Assembly (NCBI RefSeq): GCF_003353175.1
Contig: NZ_QHKS01000005.1
Location: 248,001-312,000, forward strand
Direction of reading: 5' to 3'
Length of the DNA stretch: 64,000 nt
From: Paraburkholderia lacunae
GTDB lineage: Bacteria > Pseudomonadota > Gammaproteobacteria > Burkholderiales > Burkholderiaceae
Made by a program: the position numbers and the translations under genes. Of the stretch, positions 1 through 9,026 are shown in pieces (position 1 is the stretch's first letter; every line of letters starts with the position of its first letter). A model generated the notes under the pieces. The model made no database searches, was not told the DNA's origin, and was given only the letters and a program-made list of their open reading frames with translations.

Positions 1-536
1 GCGAAAACATGCAGATTTCGGCGTTGCGCCGCAATTGTGCGCTGGGCTTCGTCCGGCAAAAGCGCGTGAACGTTTCATGCGCCGACATGTGCCGTCAGTT
101 GAAGGTCAAGACACCCGGCCTGCACGAAATCATCGAGAACCTGAGCGGCGGCAATCAGCAGAAGGTGCTGCTCGCGCGCTGGCTGTTGAACAAACCGAAG
201 ATCCTGATCCTCGATGAACCGACGCGCGGCGTCGACGTCGGCGCGAAGGCGGAGATTCATACGCTGATCACGCAGCTCGCAAGAGAGGGTGTCGCGATCA
301 TCATGATCTCGTCGGAACTGCCCGAGGTGATGGGCATGAGCGACCGGATCGTGGTGATGCACGAGCGCACCGTCAGCGGCATTCTGCCTCGCGCGGGCGC
401 GACGCAGGAAACCATCATGGCGCTCGCTTCCGGCGAGCAGCCTGAATTAGCGGTAACTGCAGCAACCAACTTGCATGGGACCGGAGTAACCGCTAAAGCG
501 GTAACTCCGGTCGACACTGGAGACAATCATGCGTAA
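1..536 (+). CDS. iatA: Sugar (myo-inositol) ABC transporter ATP-binding protein, 3' part
   Basis: This is the C-terminal part of an RbsA/MglA-type double ATPase; the reading frame is open at the left edge, so the start lies outside the window. It couples ATP hydrolysis to uptake of a sugar or cyclitol through the permease that follows. The second nucleotide-binding domain is visible: signature LSGGNQQKV, Walker [19 protein letters not shown], and the switch region [15 protein letters not shown]. The neighbours are a CUT2 permease and iolC, so myo-inositol is the likely substrate (inference). The last 20 or so residues ([15 protein letters not shown]...) are encoded by a repeated hairpin element and look like an added tail. 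The stop overlaps the permease start by 8 nt. Confidence 0.9.
   Translation, partial: ENMQISALRRNCALGFVRQKRVNVSCADMCRQLKVKTPGLHEIIENLSGGNQQKVLLARWLLNKPKILILDEPTRGVDVGAKAEIHTLITQLAREGVAIIMISSELPEVMGMSDRIVVMHERTVSGILPRAGATQETIMALASGEQPELAVTAATNLHGTGVTAKAVTPVDTGDNHA
471..526 (+). repeat. Family B intra-operon hairpin repeat, single copy
   Basis: The sequence TGCATGGGACC is followed by a near-perfect hairpin: arms at 479-493 and 498-512 match at 14 of 15 positions, with a TAAA loop. After it comes GGTCGACACTGGAGACA, which ends 3 nt before the permease ATG and forms that gene's ribosome-binding site. The same layout recurs between acoA and acoB (about 55095-55199). Here the element lies inside the ATPase reading frame and is translated as its C-terminal tail. 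Confidence 0.85.
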
Positions 537-1548
537 CTCAGCGATCCTCACTCCCGATATCCATCGTCCCGCTCCACGCACCTGGCGCCTGCCGCAGGAG
601 ACCAGCATCGTGCTGGTGCTGCTCGGCATTGCGCTGATCTTCGAAGCACTCGGCTGGATCGAGCGCGGCCAATCGTTTCTCTACAACCCGCAGGGCCTCC
701 TGATCATGGTGCTGCGCGTGTCCGAAATCGGGCTGATCGCGGTGGGCGTCACGATGATCATCATCGCGGGCGGCATCGATCTGTCGTCCGGGTCCGTGGT
801 CGCGCTATCCGCGATGATTGCGGGCAGCCTCGCGCAGACATCGGGTTTCGGGCGCACGGTGTTTCCTGGGCTCGTCGATCTGCCGGTGCTCGTGCCGGTC
901 GCGGTGGGTGTGCTGACGGGCGGCATGTGCGGCCTGATCAACGGTTCGTTGATCGTGCGCACGGGAGTGCCGCCTTTCATCGTCACGCTCGGCATGATGG
1001 TGTCGGCCCGTGGACTGGCGCGCTACTACACGCACGGCCAGCCCATCAGCATGTTCACTGACGCGTACTCCGCGATTGGCAGCGGCGCGAAACCGGTGGC
1101 GATCTTTCTGCTGGCCGCGCTCGTCTTCCACATCGTGTTGCGCTACACGCGTTTCGGTAAATGCCTGTATGCGATCGGCGGCAATGTGCAGGCGGCGCGC
1201 GTGTCGGGCATTAGCGTCGGGCGCAATCTGGTGGCCGTCTACACGATTGCAGGGCTGTTGACGGGGCTGGCCGGGGTGGTCGTGTCGGCGCGCGCGCAGA
1301 CGAGCCAGTCCGGCATGGGCATGTCATATGAACTCGACGCCATTGCCGCGGCCGTGATCGGCGGCACCAGTCTCGCGGGCGGCGTGGGCCGGATCACTGG
1401 CGCGGTAATCGGCGCATTGATCCTCGGCGTGATTTCCAGCGGCTTCACCTTTCTCGGGATCGACTCGTACATCCAGGAAATCGTCAAGGGAATGATCATT
1501 GTCGCGGCCGTGATCGCCGACCAATACCGCAAGCGGCGCGCTCGCTAG
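529..1548 (+). CDS. iatP: Sugar (myo-inositol) ABC transporter permease
   Basis: A 339-residue inner-membrane permease of the CUT2 (RbsC/XylH/IatP) family that forms the channel for a periplasmic sugar-binding protein. Eight to ten hydrophobic segments are visible, starting at about residue 25, and family motifs include [14 protein letters not shown] and the conserved cytoplasmic loop [16 protein letters not shown]. The length is normal for the family. The ATG overlaps the ATPase stop by 8 nt and uses the GGAGACA brought by the family B repeat. Inositol specificity is inferred from iolC 41 nt downstream; a binding-protein gene would be expected upstream of the window. Confidence 0.9.
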   Translation: MRNSAILTPDIHRPAPRTWRLPQETSIVLVLLGIALIFEALGWIERGQSFLYNPQGLLIMVLRVSEIGLIAVGVTMIIIAGGIDLSSGSVVALSAMIAGSLAQTSGFGRTVFPGLVDLPVLVPVAVGVLTGGMCGLINGSLIVRTGVPPFIVTLGMMVSARGLARYYTHGQPISMFTDAYSAIGSGAKPVAIFLLAALVFHIVLRYTRFGKCLYAIGGNVQAARVSGISVGRNLVAVYTIAGLLTGLAGVVVSARAQTSQSGMGMSYELDAIAAAVIGGTSLAGGVGRITGAVIGALILGVISSGFTFLGIDSYIQEIVKGMIIVAAVIADQYRKRRAR

Positions 1549-1589
1549 GCAACGCTATCCATTCGCCCTCTATCTCGGTGCAATCGCAT

Positions 1590-3554
1590 ATGAACCATCT
1601 CACCTCCTTCGCAGCAGACCGGCCACTGGACATCGTCTGTCTGGGGCGGCTCGCCGTCGATCTCTATGCGCAGCAAATCGGCGCACGACTGGAAGACGTC
1701 ACCAGCTTCTCGCGCTACCTTGGGGGCTCGTCGGCCAACATCGCGTTCGGCTGCGCCCGCCTTGGATTGAAGTCGGCCATGCTCTCGCGCATCGGTAATG
1801 ACCACATGGGCCGCTTCCTCGTCGACGCGTTGGCTCAGGAAGGCTGCGACGTCAGCCACGTGAAGACCGACATGGAGCGGCTGACGGCGCTCGTGCTGCT
1901 CGGTCTGAAAGATCGCAGTACCTTCCCGCTTGTGTTTCACCGCGAAAACTGCGCGGACATGGCGATCGATGAGGCGGATTTCGACGAAGCGTTCATCGCG
2001 TCTAGCAAGGCACTGCTGATTACCGGGACGCACTTTTCGACTGAAGGGGTGCATCGCGCGAGCATGACGGCGCTCGATTACGCCCGGCGCAACGGCGTGC
2101 GCACCGTGCTCGATATCGATTATCGCCCGGTGCTGTGGGGCTTGACGGGAAAGGCTGACGGCGAGACGCGCTTTATCGCCGACGGCAGCGTGAGCGCGCA
2201 TCTGCGTGGCATCTTGCCGAAGTTCGATCTGATCGTCGGCACGGAAGAGGAGTTTTGCATTGCTGGCGGCGCCGAAGATCTGCTGCAGGCACTGCGTTCG
2301 GTCCGCGCGGTGAGTGCGGCAACGCTGGTCGTCAAACGCGGGCCGCTGGGCTGCACAGTGATCGACGGCGAGATTCCGGCAGACCTTGACGGAGACCGGC
2401 ATTTTCGCGGCGTTGAGGTCGAGGTAATGAATGTACTCGGTGCGGGTGACGCGTTTATCTCCGGCTTTCTCAAAGGATGGTTGACCGGCGCTGATTATGC
2501 AACGTGCTGCGCCTATGCGAATGCCTGCGGCGCGCTCGTCGTATCGCGCCACGCGTGTGCGCCAGCAATGCCGACACCGGCCGAACTGGATTACTTCCTC
2601 GCCAATGCCGCCCGTTTGCGCCGCCCCGACCAGGACGCGGCGCTCGCGCGTCTACATCGGGTGAGCGTGCCGCGCAGGCGCTGGGATGAAGTGCTCGGCT
2701 TCGCGTTCGATCATCGCAACCAGTTCTTCGAAATGGCGCAGCGCGCCGGTGCCGATGAGGCGCGCATTGCTACGCTCAAGCGGCTCTTCGTGTGGGCAGT
2801 CGAAGAAACCGAAGTGGCCGGTAGCTACGCCGGCCGGATCGCGGTGCTGATCGACGATCGCTATGGACAGGATGCCTTGAACGCAGCAACGGGCCACGGC
2901 TGGTGGATCGGCCGTCCCGTCGAGTTGCCCGGATCGAAACCGCTGGAATTCGAACATGGGCGCTCGATCGGTACGGCGCTTACGAGCTGGCCCGGTGAAC
3001 ACATCGTCAAATGTCTGGTTCAGTACCATCCTGACGATGAACCGCTACACCGGCTGGAACAGGAAACCCAGCTCCGCGCGCTCTATGACGCGACGCAGGC
3101 AAGTGGCCACGAACTGCTGCTCGAAGTGATTCCGACGAAGGATCGTCCGCAGACGCAGGATACGGTGCTTCGGGCGCTCAAGCGCCTCTATAACCTCGGC
3201 ATTTATCCCGACTGGTGGAAGCTGGAGCCGATGAGCGCGGACGCATGGCGCGACGTCGACGCGCTGATCGAAGAGCGCGATCCGTACTGCCGCGGCGTCG
3301 TGCTGCTGGGTCTGAATGCGCCGGTTGCCCAGTTGGCTGAAGGCTTCGAGGCGGCGCGCTCGAGCACGACATGCCGCGGGTTTACCGTGGGCCGCACGAT
3401 CTTCCAGGAACCGGGCCGGGCCTGGCTTGCTGGCGAGATCGACGATCGGATGCTGATCGATCAGGTGCGCAGCAACTTCGAGACGTTGATCGACCTGTGG
3501 CGGGCTTCCCGCAACCACGTCGCGCACGCCGCGCGCGAGGAGCAAGCCGCATGA
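1590..3554 (+). CDS. iolC: 5-dehydro-2-deoxygluconokinase fused to DUF2090 domain
   Basis: A 654-residue fusion. Residues 1 to about 330 are a PfkB-type kinase (GGSSANIAFGCARLG near the N terminus; catalytic motif VLGAGDAF near residue 285) that phosphorylates 5-dehydro-2-deoxy-D-gluconate, the IolC step of inositol catabolism. Residues of about 345-645 are a DUF2090 domain, often fused to IolC in proteobacteria and thought to supply the following aldolase step (IolJ). No separate iolJ is seen here, which fits that idea. An in-frame GTG at 1578 is an alternative start; neither start has a strong ribosome-binding site. The stop overlaps the iolD start as ATGA. Confidence 0.93.
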   Translation: MNHLTSFAADRPLDIVCLGRLAVDLYAQQIGARLEDVTSFSRYLGGSSANIAFGCARLGLKSAMLSRIGNDHMGRFLVDALAQEGCDVSHVKTDMERLTALVLLGLKDRSTFPLVFHRENCADMAIDEADFDEAFIASSKALLITGTHFSTEGVHRASMTALDYARRNGVRTVLDIDYRPVLWGLTGKADGETRFIADGSVSAHLRGILPKFDLIVGTEEEFCIAGGAEDLLQALRSVRAVSAATLVVKRGPLGCTVIDGEIPADLDGDRHFRGVEVEVMNVLGAGDAFISGFLKGWLTGADYATCCAYANACGALVVSRHACAPAMPTPAELDYFLANAARLRRPDQDAALARLHRVSVPRRRWDEVLGFAFDHRNQFFEMAQRAGADEARIATLKRLFVWAVEETEVAGSYAGRIAVLIDDRYGQDALNAATGHGWWIGRPVELPGSKPLEFEHGRSIGTALTSWPGEHIVKCLVQYHPDDEPLHRLEQETQLRALYDATQASGHELLLEVIPTKDRPQTQDTVLRALKRLYNLGIYPDWWKLEPMSADAWRDVDALIEERDPYCRGVVLLGLNAPVAQLAEGFEAARSSTTCRGFTVGRTIFQEPGRAWLAGEIDDRMLIDQVRSNFETLIDLWRASRNHVAHAAREEQAA

Positions 3555-5452
3555 CGCGCACCGTCCGACTGACTACCGCTCAGGCGCTCGTCAAGTATCT
3601 GGCCGCGCTGCGTGCGCCAGCCGACGATGAGCGCGCCGCACCGGTCCCGCTGTTTGGCGGCGTATTCGCGATCTTCGGGCACGGCAACGTTGCAGGGCTC
3701 GGTGAAGCGCTGTATCAGCAGCGTGACGCATTGCACACTTTGCGTGCGCACAATGAGCAGGCCATGGCTCACGCTGCGATTGCCTATGCGAAGGCGCATA
3801 TGCGGCGCCGGATGATGGCGTGCACGTCGTCGATCGGTCCAGGCGCCACCAATCTGGTTACCGCGGCGGCGCTCGCGCATGTGAATCGTTTGCCGGTACT
3901 GCTGTTGCCCGGCGATACCTTCGTGTCACGCGCGCCTGACCCAGTGTTGCAGCAGATCGAGGACTTTCACGACGCGACCCTCTCCGCGAATGATTGCCTG
4001 AAGCCAGTGTCGCGCTACTTCGACCGGATCGTCGCGCCGGAGCAATTGCTGAGCGCGTTGCCGCGGGCGGTGCGCGTGCTGACCGATCCGGCACTCTGCG
4101 GCCCGGTCACGCTGGCGTTGCCGCAGGACGTGCAGACGCATGCATACGACTATCCGGTCGAATTCTTCGAGCCGGCCGTCGTGAATTTTCGTGCACTGCC
4201 ACCGGCCCAGGATCAACTGGCTGCGGCAGCCGCGGCGATACGCGCCGCGCAGCGTCCACTGATCGTGGCCGGCGGCGGCGTGCTGTACGCACGGGCCAGC
4301 GCCGCGCTGCGCGCGTTTTGTGAGCGGCACGGCGTGCCCGTGTGTGAATCGCAAGCCGGCAAAGGCGCGTTGTGCTGGGATCATCCGCTGCAACTGGGCT
4401 CGGTCGGCGTCACCGGTTCACCAGCCGCCAATACGCTTGCTCGGGAAGCGGATGTCGTGATCGCCATCGGTACGCGCTTGCAGGACTTCACCACGGGCTC
4501 CCATTCGCTGTTCGGGCAAGCGCGCGTTGTGACGATCAACGTGAATGCGTTCGATGCGGGCAAGGCGCGCGGTGTGGAACTGCTCGCCGACGCGCGGCTC
4601 GCGCTCGATGCGCTGTCGCGTGAACTGTCCGCTGCGACGCCTGAAATGAAGAGTGCATGGCGAAGCTGTGCGGCGTGGCAGGACAGGGCGTGGACAGCGG
4701 CGGACAACTGGCGCGCAACGGTCGGCGAGATCACCGCCCGGCGCGAACTCGCACCGGAACAACTGCCGTACGACGGCGACGTGATCGGCGCAGTGCAGCG
4801 TTCGCATGCCGATTCGCGGTCGCACGATATCGTCGTATGCGCGGCGGGCACGTTGCCTGCGGAGTTGCATAAGCTATGGCGCACCGCGCGGCCGGGCGGC
4901 TATCACGTGGAGTATGGCTACTCGTGCATGGGCTACGAGATCGCGGGCGGCCTGGGCGTCAAGCTGGCGCAGCCGGATCGCGACGTGATCGTGATGGTCG
5001 GCGACGGCAGCTATCTGATGATGAACAGCGAGATCGCCACGTCGGTGATGCTCGGTGCGAAGCTCATCATCGTCGTGCTCGATAACCGCGGCTATGGGTG
5101 TATCAATCGTCTGCAACAGGCGTGCGGCAGCGCACCGTTCAACAATCTTCTGGCCGACTGTGTTCAGGGGCCGCTCGGTGCGCCGCGGATCGACTTCGCC
5201 GCCCATGCCGCGTCTCTCGGCGCGCGCGCCGAACACGTGGCGAACCTCGCTGAACTCGAACCCGCGCTTGAGCGTGCACGCGATTCCGATCGCACTTACG
5301 TGATCTGTATCGACACGGACCCCGCCCGCACGACGGCCGAAGGCGGCTGCTGGTGGGAAGTCGCGGTACCCGAAGTGTCCGCACGCGACGAGGTCCGTGC
5401 GGCGCGCGCGGATTATGAACAGAACAAGCAACAGCAAAAGAGCCCGCTATGA
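3551..5452 (+). CDS. iolD: 3D-(3,5/4)-trihydroxycyclohexane-1,2-dione hydrolase
   Basis: A 633-residue thiamine-diphosphate enzyme that opens the ring of the diketone made by IolE, giving 5-deoxy-glucuronate. An N-terminal pyrimidine-binding region has the activating Glu in HNEQAMAHAAIAYAK. The central domain begins around residue 200. The C-terminal diphosphate-binding motif is VGDGSYLMMN (GDG at residues 484-486) followed by LDNRGYG. The reading frame is open further upstream, but the ATG at 3551 overlaps the iolC stop as ATGA and gives the normal family length. It is likewise coupled to iolE by ATGA. The cytoplasmic Iol pathway order C-D-E-B is intact. Confidence 0.95.
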   Translation: MTRTVRLTTAQALVKYLAALRAPADDERAAPVPLFGGVFAIFGHGNVAGLGEALYQQRDALHTLRAHNEQAMAHAAIAYAKAHMRRRMMACTSSIGPGATNLVTAAALAHVNRLPVLLLPGDTFVSRAPDPVLQQIEDFHDATLSANDCLKPVSRYFDRIVAPEQLLSALPRAVRVLTDPALCGPVTLALPQDVQTHAYDYPVEFFEPAVVNFRALPPAQDQLAAAAAAIRAAQRPLIVAGGGVLYARASAALRAFCERHGVPVCESQAGKGALCWDHPLQLGSVGVTGSPAANTLAREADVVIAIGTRLQDFTTGSHSLFGQARVVTINVNAFDAGKARGVELLADARLALDALSRELSAATPEMKSAWRSCAAWQDRAWTAADNWRATVGEITARRELAPEQLPYDGDVIGAVQRSHADSRSHDIVVCAAGTLPAELHKLWRTARPGGYHVEYGYSCMGYEIAGGLGVKLAQPDRDVIVMVGDGSYLMMNSEIATSVMLGAKLIIVVLDNRGYGCINRLQQACGSAPFNNLLADCVQGPLGAPRIDFAAHAASLGARAEHVANLAELEPALERARDSDRTYVICIDTDPARTTAEGGCWWEVAVPEVSARDEVRAARADYEQNKQQQKSPL

Positions 5453-6387
5453 CGAACGCCTTCGACGTAAAAATCGGCATCAATCCGATCTCGTGGTTCA
5501 ACGATGATCTGCCTTCGCTCGGGGGCGAGACCCCGCTCGATACCGCGCTCACCGAGGGCCGTGAAATCGGCTATCAGGGGTTCGAACTAGGCAACAAGTT
5601 TCCGCGCGAACCGCGCGCGTTGCGCGAGGTGCTGTCGCGTCATAAGCTCGAGCTGGTTTCGGGCTGGTACTCGGGGCGTCTTGCCGACCGTTGCGCCGAT
5701 GAGGAAATCACAGCACTCGGTCCTCATCTCGCACTGCTTGCGCAGGGCGGCGCGAAGGTGATGGTCTACGGTGAGGCCGCCGGCTCGATTCAGGGCGAAC
5801 GGAACGTTCCGCTCTTCAAACGCCCGCGGTTTTTTACCGACGAGCAGTGGCGGCGCTACGCGGACCGGTTGGATACGCTGGCGCGGTATACGCTTTCGCA
5901 CGGTGTGCGTCTTGCGTATCACCATCATATGGGCGCCTATGTCGAAACACCCGAAGACGTCGACCGTTTGATGGCGCTCACCTGCGACGACGTCGGCTTG
6001 CTGTTCGATAGCGGCCATGCGGCGTTCGGCGGCAGTAAGACGGCATTCAGCGGCGCCACGCCCCTGGCTATGCTCACCCGGCATATCGCACGCGTTTGCC
6101 ATGTCCATTTCAAGGACGTCCGGCCGCAGATCGTGGAGATTGCGCGCAACCGTCAATGGAGTTTCCTCGATGCGGTGATCAACGGCGCCTTCACGGTGCC
6201 GGGCGACGGAGCGATCGACTTCGCGCCCTTGATTCGGCAACTACGTGATCACGGCTATCGCGGCTGGCTCGTCGTCGAAGCCGAGCAGGACCCGGCAGTG
6301 GCGCCAAGCCTCGAGTACGCCCAAAGCGGCTACCGGCATCTGCGTGCGCAGGTTGATCGCGTCACCGCGCAACAGGAGGGCGCGTGA
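5449..6387 (+). CDS. iolE: myo-inosose-2 dehydratase
   Basis: A 312-residue TIM-barrel enzyme of the xylose isomerase-like superfamily that dehydrates 2-keto-myo-inositol to the diketone used by IolD. Family features include the start VKIGINPISWFNDDLPSLGG, the metal-site regions LAYHHHMGAYVET and LLFDSGHAAFGG, HVHFKDVR, and WLVVEAEQDP near the end. The start overlaps the iolD stop (ATGA). The stop codon overlaps the GTG start of the first family A micro-ORF (GTGA), so translation could continue into the repeat block that separates iolE from iolB. Confidence 0.95.
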   Translation: MTNAFDVKIGINPISWFNDDLPSLGGETPLDTALTEGREIGYQGFELGNKFPREPRALREVLSRHKLELVSGWYSGRLADRCADEEITALGPHLALLAQGGAKVMVYGEAAGSIQGERNVPLFKRPRFFTDEQWRRYADRLDTLARYTLSHGVRLAYHHHMGAYVETPEDVDRLMALTCDDVGLLFDSGHAAFGGSKTAFSGATPLAMLTRHIARVCHVHFKDVRPQIVEIARNRQWSFLDAVINGAFTVPGDGAIDFAPLIRQLRDHGYRGWLVVEAEQDPAVAPSLEYAQSGYRHLRAQVDRVTAQQEGA

Positions 6388-6467
6388 ACTACCCCCACGC
6401 TCACATTCGTTCGCTGCCCCCCAAGGGGGCCGCTGCCTCCCTTGGGGCGGCCCGGCGGGAGGCATGA
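6384..6467 (+). repeat. Family A intra-operon repeat with 27-codon ORF, copy 1
   Basis: An 84-bp unit that reads as an open frame from GTG at 6384 to TGA at 6467: [14 protein letters not shown], then [12 protein letters not shown]. The GTG overlaps the iolE stop as GTGA, and the stop overlaps the next copy's ATG as ATGA. The RNA can form a strong hairpin, CCCCAAGGG paired with CCCTTGGGG. The unit ends in CGGGAGG, a ribosome-binding sequence. Copies 2 and 3 keep the same frame. Whether the peptide is made is unknown. Confidence 0.85.
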
Positions 6468-6553
6468 TGAACGACCCCCACGCTCACATTCGTTCGCTGC
6501 CCCCCAGGGGGGCCGCTGCCTCCCTTGGGGCGGCCCGGCGGGAGGCCGCATGA
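6464..6553 (+). repeat. Family A intra-operon repeat with 29-codon ORF, copy 2
   Basis: A tandem second copy, about 90% identical to the first, that reads [16 protein letters not shown] followed by [13 protein letters not shown]. The start overlaps the stop of copy 1 and the stop overlaps the iolB ATG at 6550, both as ATGA. One hairpin base differs (AAG to AGG), which changes an A-T pair to a G-T wobble and keeps the stem. The GGGAGG at its end is the ribosome-binding site of iolB. A reading frame running through the repeat into iolB can mislead start-site prediction. Confidence 0.85.
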
Positions 6554-7344
6554 GCCTGCTCGTCAAGGGAAAGCCCACGGGGTGCGAGATTGTCACAGTG
6601 ACGCCTGCTAGCGCCGGTTGGCTTCACGTTGGGTTTGCCGCTCAACGCTTCGCGCGTGGCGGGCATCTGACGTTCGATACCGGCGTGACCGAAGTGTGTG
6701 TGGTCGTGCTCGCGGGTATCGTCAGCGTCGGCACCCCGCAGCAGACATGGAAAGGAATCGGCGCGCGCCGCAGCGTGTTCGAGGCGCGCTCGCCGTATGC
6801 GGTCTATGTGCCGCCGCACACCGCGGTGACGATCGATGCTCACGACGATGCCGAAATCGCGCTGGCCAGCGCGCCGGCCAAGGGACGGTACGAAGCTCGC
6901 CTGATCGAACCTGACACGATTGCCCGTTCGGTGCGCGGCAGTGGAACGAATACGCGCTACGTCTGCGACATCCTTCCTCAAACCGAACCCGCCGAGTCGT
7001 TGCTGGTAGTCGAGGTGCTGACACCGGCGGGGCACGCATCGAGCTATCCCCCGCACAAGCACGACGTCGACGACATACCGGTGGAAAGCTACTTGGAAGA
7101 AACCTATTACCACCGCCTCAATCCGCCGCAAGGCTTTGTCTTCCAGCGTGTCTATACCGACGCGCGCGACATCGATGAAGCGCTGGCAGTCGAGGATCAC
7201 GACGTCGTCATGGTGCCGCGCGGCTATCACCCGGTGGTGATGCCGCATGGCTACGACGGCTATTACCTGAACGTGATGGCCGGGCCGAAGCGTGCGTGGC
7301 ACTTCAAGAACGATCCTGCTCACGAGTGGATGTTGTCGCGATAG
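6550..7344 (+). CDS. iolB: 5-deoxy-glucuronate isomerase
   Basis: A 264-residue bicupin that isomerises 5-deoxy-D-glucuronate to 5-dehydro-2-deoxy-D-gluconate, the substrate of IolC. The metal site is visible in SSYPPHKHD and the acidic ESYLEETYYHRL segment, with VPRGYHPVVMPHGYDGYYLNVMAGP near the C terminus. The chosen ATG follows GGGAGG with 4 nt spacing and gives the normal family length. An in-frame extension to 6442 would translate the repeat out of its own frame and is rejected. The gene is joined to iolE only through the two repeat copies. Confidence 0.95.
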   Translation: MSLLVKGKPTGCEIVTVTPASAGWLHVGFAAQRFARGGHLTFDTGVTEVCVVVLAGIVSVGTPQQTWKGIGARRSVFEARSPYAVYVPPHTAVTIDAHDDAEIALASAPAKGRYEARLIEPDTIARSVRGSGTNTRYVCDILPQTEPAESLLVVEVLTPAGHASSYPPHKHDVDDIPVESYLEETYYHRLNPPQGFVFQRVYTDARDIDEALAVEDHDVVMVPRGYHPVVMPHGYDGYYLNVMAGPKRAWHFKNDPAHEWMLSR

Positions 7345-7398
7345 CTGGGACGCTCAGTTCCCTAGTTGATTTATCCCCCTATGTTCTAAGGATGCCTT

Positions 7399-8928
7399 AT
7401 GGAAGCGGCAGGAATCGGTACGTCTTTTCAAGGTGGCGTGACAGTCATCGCTAATTTTATCGGCGGCAAGCATAAGTCAGGCTCGAGCGAGCGTCTGGCG
7501 CCCGTCTATAACCCCGCGACCGGTGAGATTGCTTCGCACGTCGCGCTTGCTTCAAAAACCGACGTCGACGCCGCGGTGGCAGCGGCCGCAACGGCATTCC
7601 CGGCATGGGCGGCGACACCGCCTCTCAAGCGTGCTCGCATCATGTTCCGTTTCAAGGAACTGATCGAACGCAATCTCGACCGGCTCGCCGCGACGATTAC
7701 GGCAGAGCACGGCAAGGTTCTGTCCGATGCGAAAGGCGAGGTGATTCGCGGCCTCGAAGTGGTGGAGTACGCGTGCGGCATCACCGAACTGTTGAAGGGC
7801 GACTATACCGAGCAGATCGCCAAAGGCATCGACGGATGGACGATGCGACAACCGCTCGGCGTCGGCGTGGGTATCACGCCATTCAACTTTCCGGCGATGG
7901 TGCCGATGTGGATGTTTCCGATGGCCATCGCGTGTGGCAATACCTTCGTCCTGAAACCGTCCGAACGCGACCCGACAACCAGCGTGCTGCTTGCCGAACT
8001 TCTGCAGGAAGCGGGGTTGCCGGACGGTGTGTTCAACGTCGTGCAGGGTGACAAGTCAGCCGTCGATGCGCTGCTGGACCATCCGAAGGTCAAGGCGGTG
8101 AGCTTCGTCGGTTCGACGCCAATCGCCGAATACATCTACTCGCGCGGCTGCTCGAACGGCAAACGCGTGCAGGCGTTGGGCGGTGCGAAGAATCACATGG
8201 TGGTGATGCCGGACGCCGATCTGGACCGCACCGTGGATGCATTGATGGGCGCCGGCTACGGCGCGGCCGGCGAGCGTTGCATGGCGATTTCGGTGGCCGT
8301 CGCGGTGGGGTCGATCGGCGACGCACTGGTCGATAAGCTTGCGGCGCGCGTGCGCGAATTGCGCGTCGGACCCGGAACGGCGGCTGCCAGCGAAATGGGA
8401 CCGGTCGTTACCGCGCAGCATCGCGAAAAGATCGTCGGCTATATCGAATCGGGCCTAGCGGAGGGCGCGCTGCTTGTCGTCGACGGACGCGAGCGGGTGG
8501 TGCCCGGTCATGAGCGGGGATTTTTCCTCGGCGGCACGCTGTTCGATCATGTCACACCCGATATGAAGATCTACCGCGAAGAAATCTTCGGGCCGGTGGT
8601 CTGCATCGTCCGCGCTGCGGATTTCGCCACGGCATTGGCGCTCGTCGATGAACACGAATACGGCAACGGCGCGGCGATTTTTACCCGCGATGGCGAGGCG
8701 GCGCGCGAGTTCAGTCATCTGGTACAGGCCGGCATGGTTGGCGTCAACGTGCCCATTCCTGTGCCGATGGCGTTCCACAGCTTTGGTGGCTGGAAGAAGA
8801 GTCTTCTTGGCGATCACCATGCGCATGGTCCGGAGGCGGTGCGTTTTTACACACGGCAAAAGGCCGTTACGCAACGCTGGCTAGGCGGTCGCGCACACGG
8901 CGCAGAGTTTGCAATGCCGACGATGTAG
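7399..8928 (+). CDS. mmsA: Methylmalonate-semialdehyde dehydrogenase (acylating)
   Basis: A 509-residue CoA-dependent aldehyde dehydrogenase (IolA/MmsA) that converts malonate semialdehyde, the last inositol product, to acetyl-CoA and CO2, and also methylmalonate semialdehyde to propionyl-CoA. The fold begins at [10 protein letters not shown]; the nucleotide-binding region includes [16 protein letters not shown]; the catalytic Cys294 is in [11 protein letters not shown]; the C-terminal [25 protein letters not shown] is typical. The first 15 residues lie outside the conserved core, so a start slightly further downstream is possible. It sits 54 nt after iolB in the same operon. Confidence 0.94.
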   Translation: MEAAGIGTSFQGGVTVIANFIGGKHKSGSSERLAPVYNPATGEIASHVALASKTDVDAAVAAAATAFPAWAATPPLKRARIMFRFKELIERNLDRLAATITAEHGKVLSDAKGEVIRGLEVVEYACGITELLKGDYTEQIAKGIDGWTMRQPLGVGVGITPFNFPAMVPMWMFPMAIACGNTFVLKPSERDPTTSVLLAELLQEAGLPDGVFNVVQGDKSAVDALLDHPKVKAVSFVGSTPIAEYIYSRGCSNGKRVQALGGAKNHMVVMPDADLDRTVDALMGAGYGAAGERCMAISVAVAVGSIGDALVDKLAARVRELRVGPGTAAASEMGPVVTAQHREKIVGYIESGLAEGALLVVDGRERVVPGHERGFFLGGTLFDHVTPDMKIYREEIFGPVVCIVRAADFATALALVDEHEYGNGAAIFTRDGEAAREFSHLVQAGMVGVNVPIPVPMAFHSFGGWKKSLLGDHHAHGPEAVRFYTRQKAVTQRWLGGRAHGAEFAMPTM

Positions 8929-9026
8929 GTCCGACCGTCCCCCGCGTTAAAAGACAAAGCATCGCGGCATACGACGATGCGGGCGGCGGTTTTTATACAA
9001 CAAACAATCATGGTTAAGGAGACACG

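Noticed and set aside
6442..6549. N-terminal extension of iolB through the repeat
   Set aside because: It reads the repeat in a frame different from its conserved micro-ORF; GGGAGG and the ATGA junction point to 6550.
8941..9000. Hairpin GCATCG/CGATGC between mmsA and porin 1
   Set aside because: Six-bp stem with a long loop, separated from the T run; not a convincing terminator.
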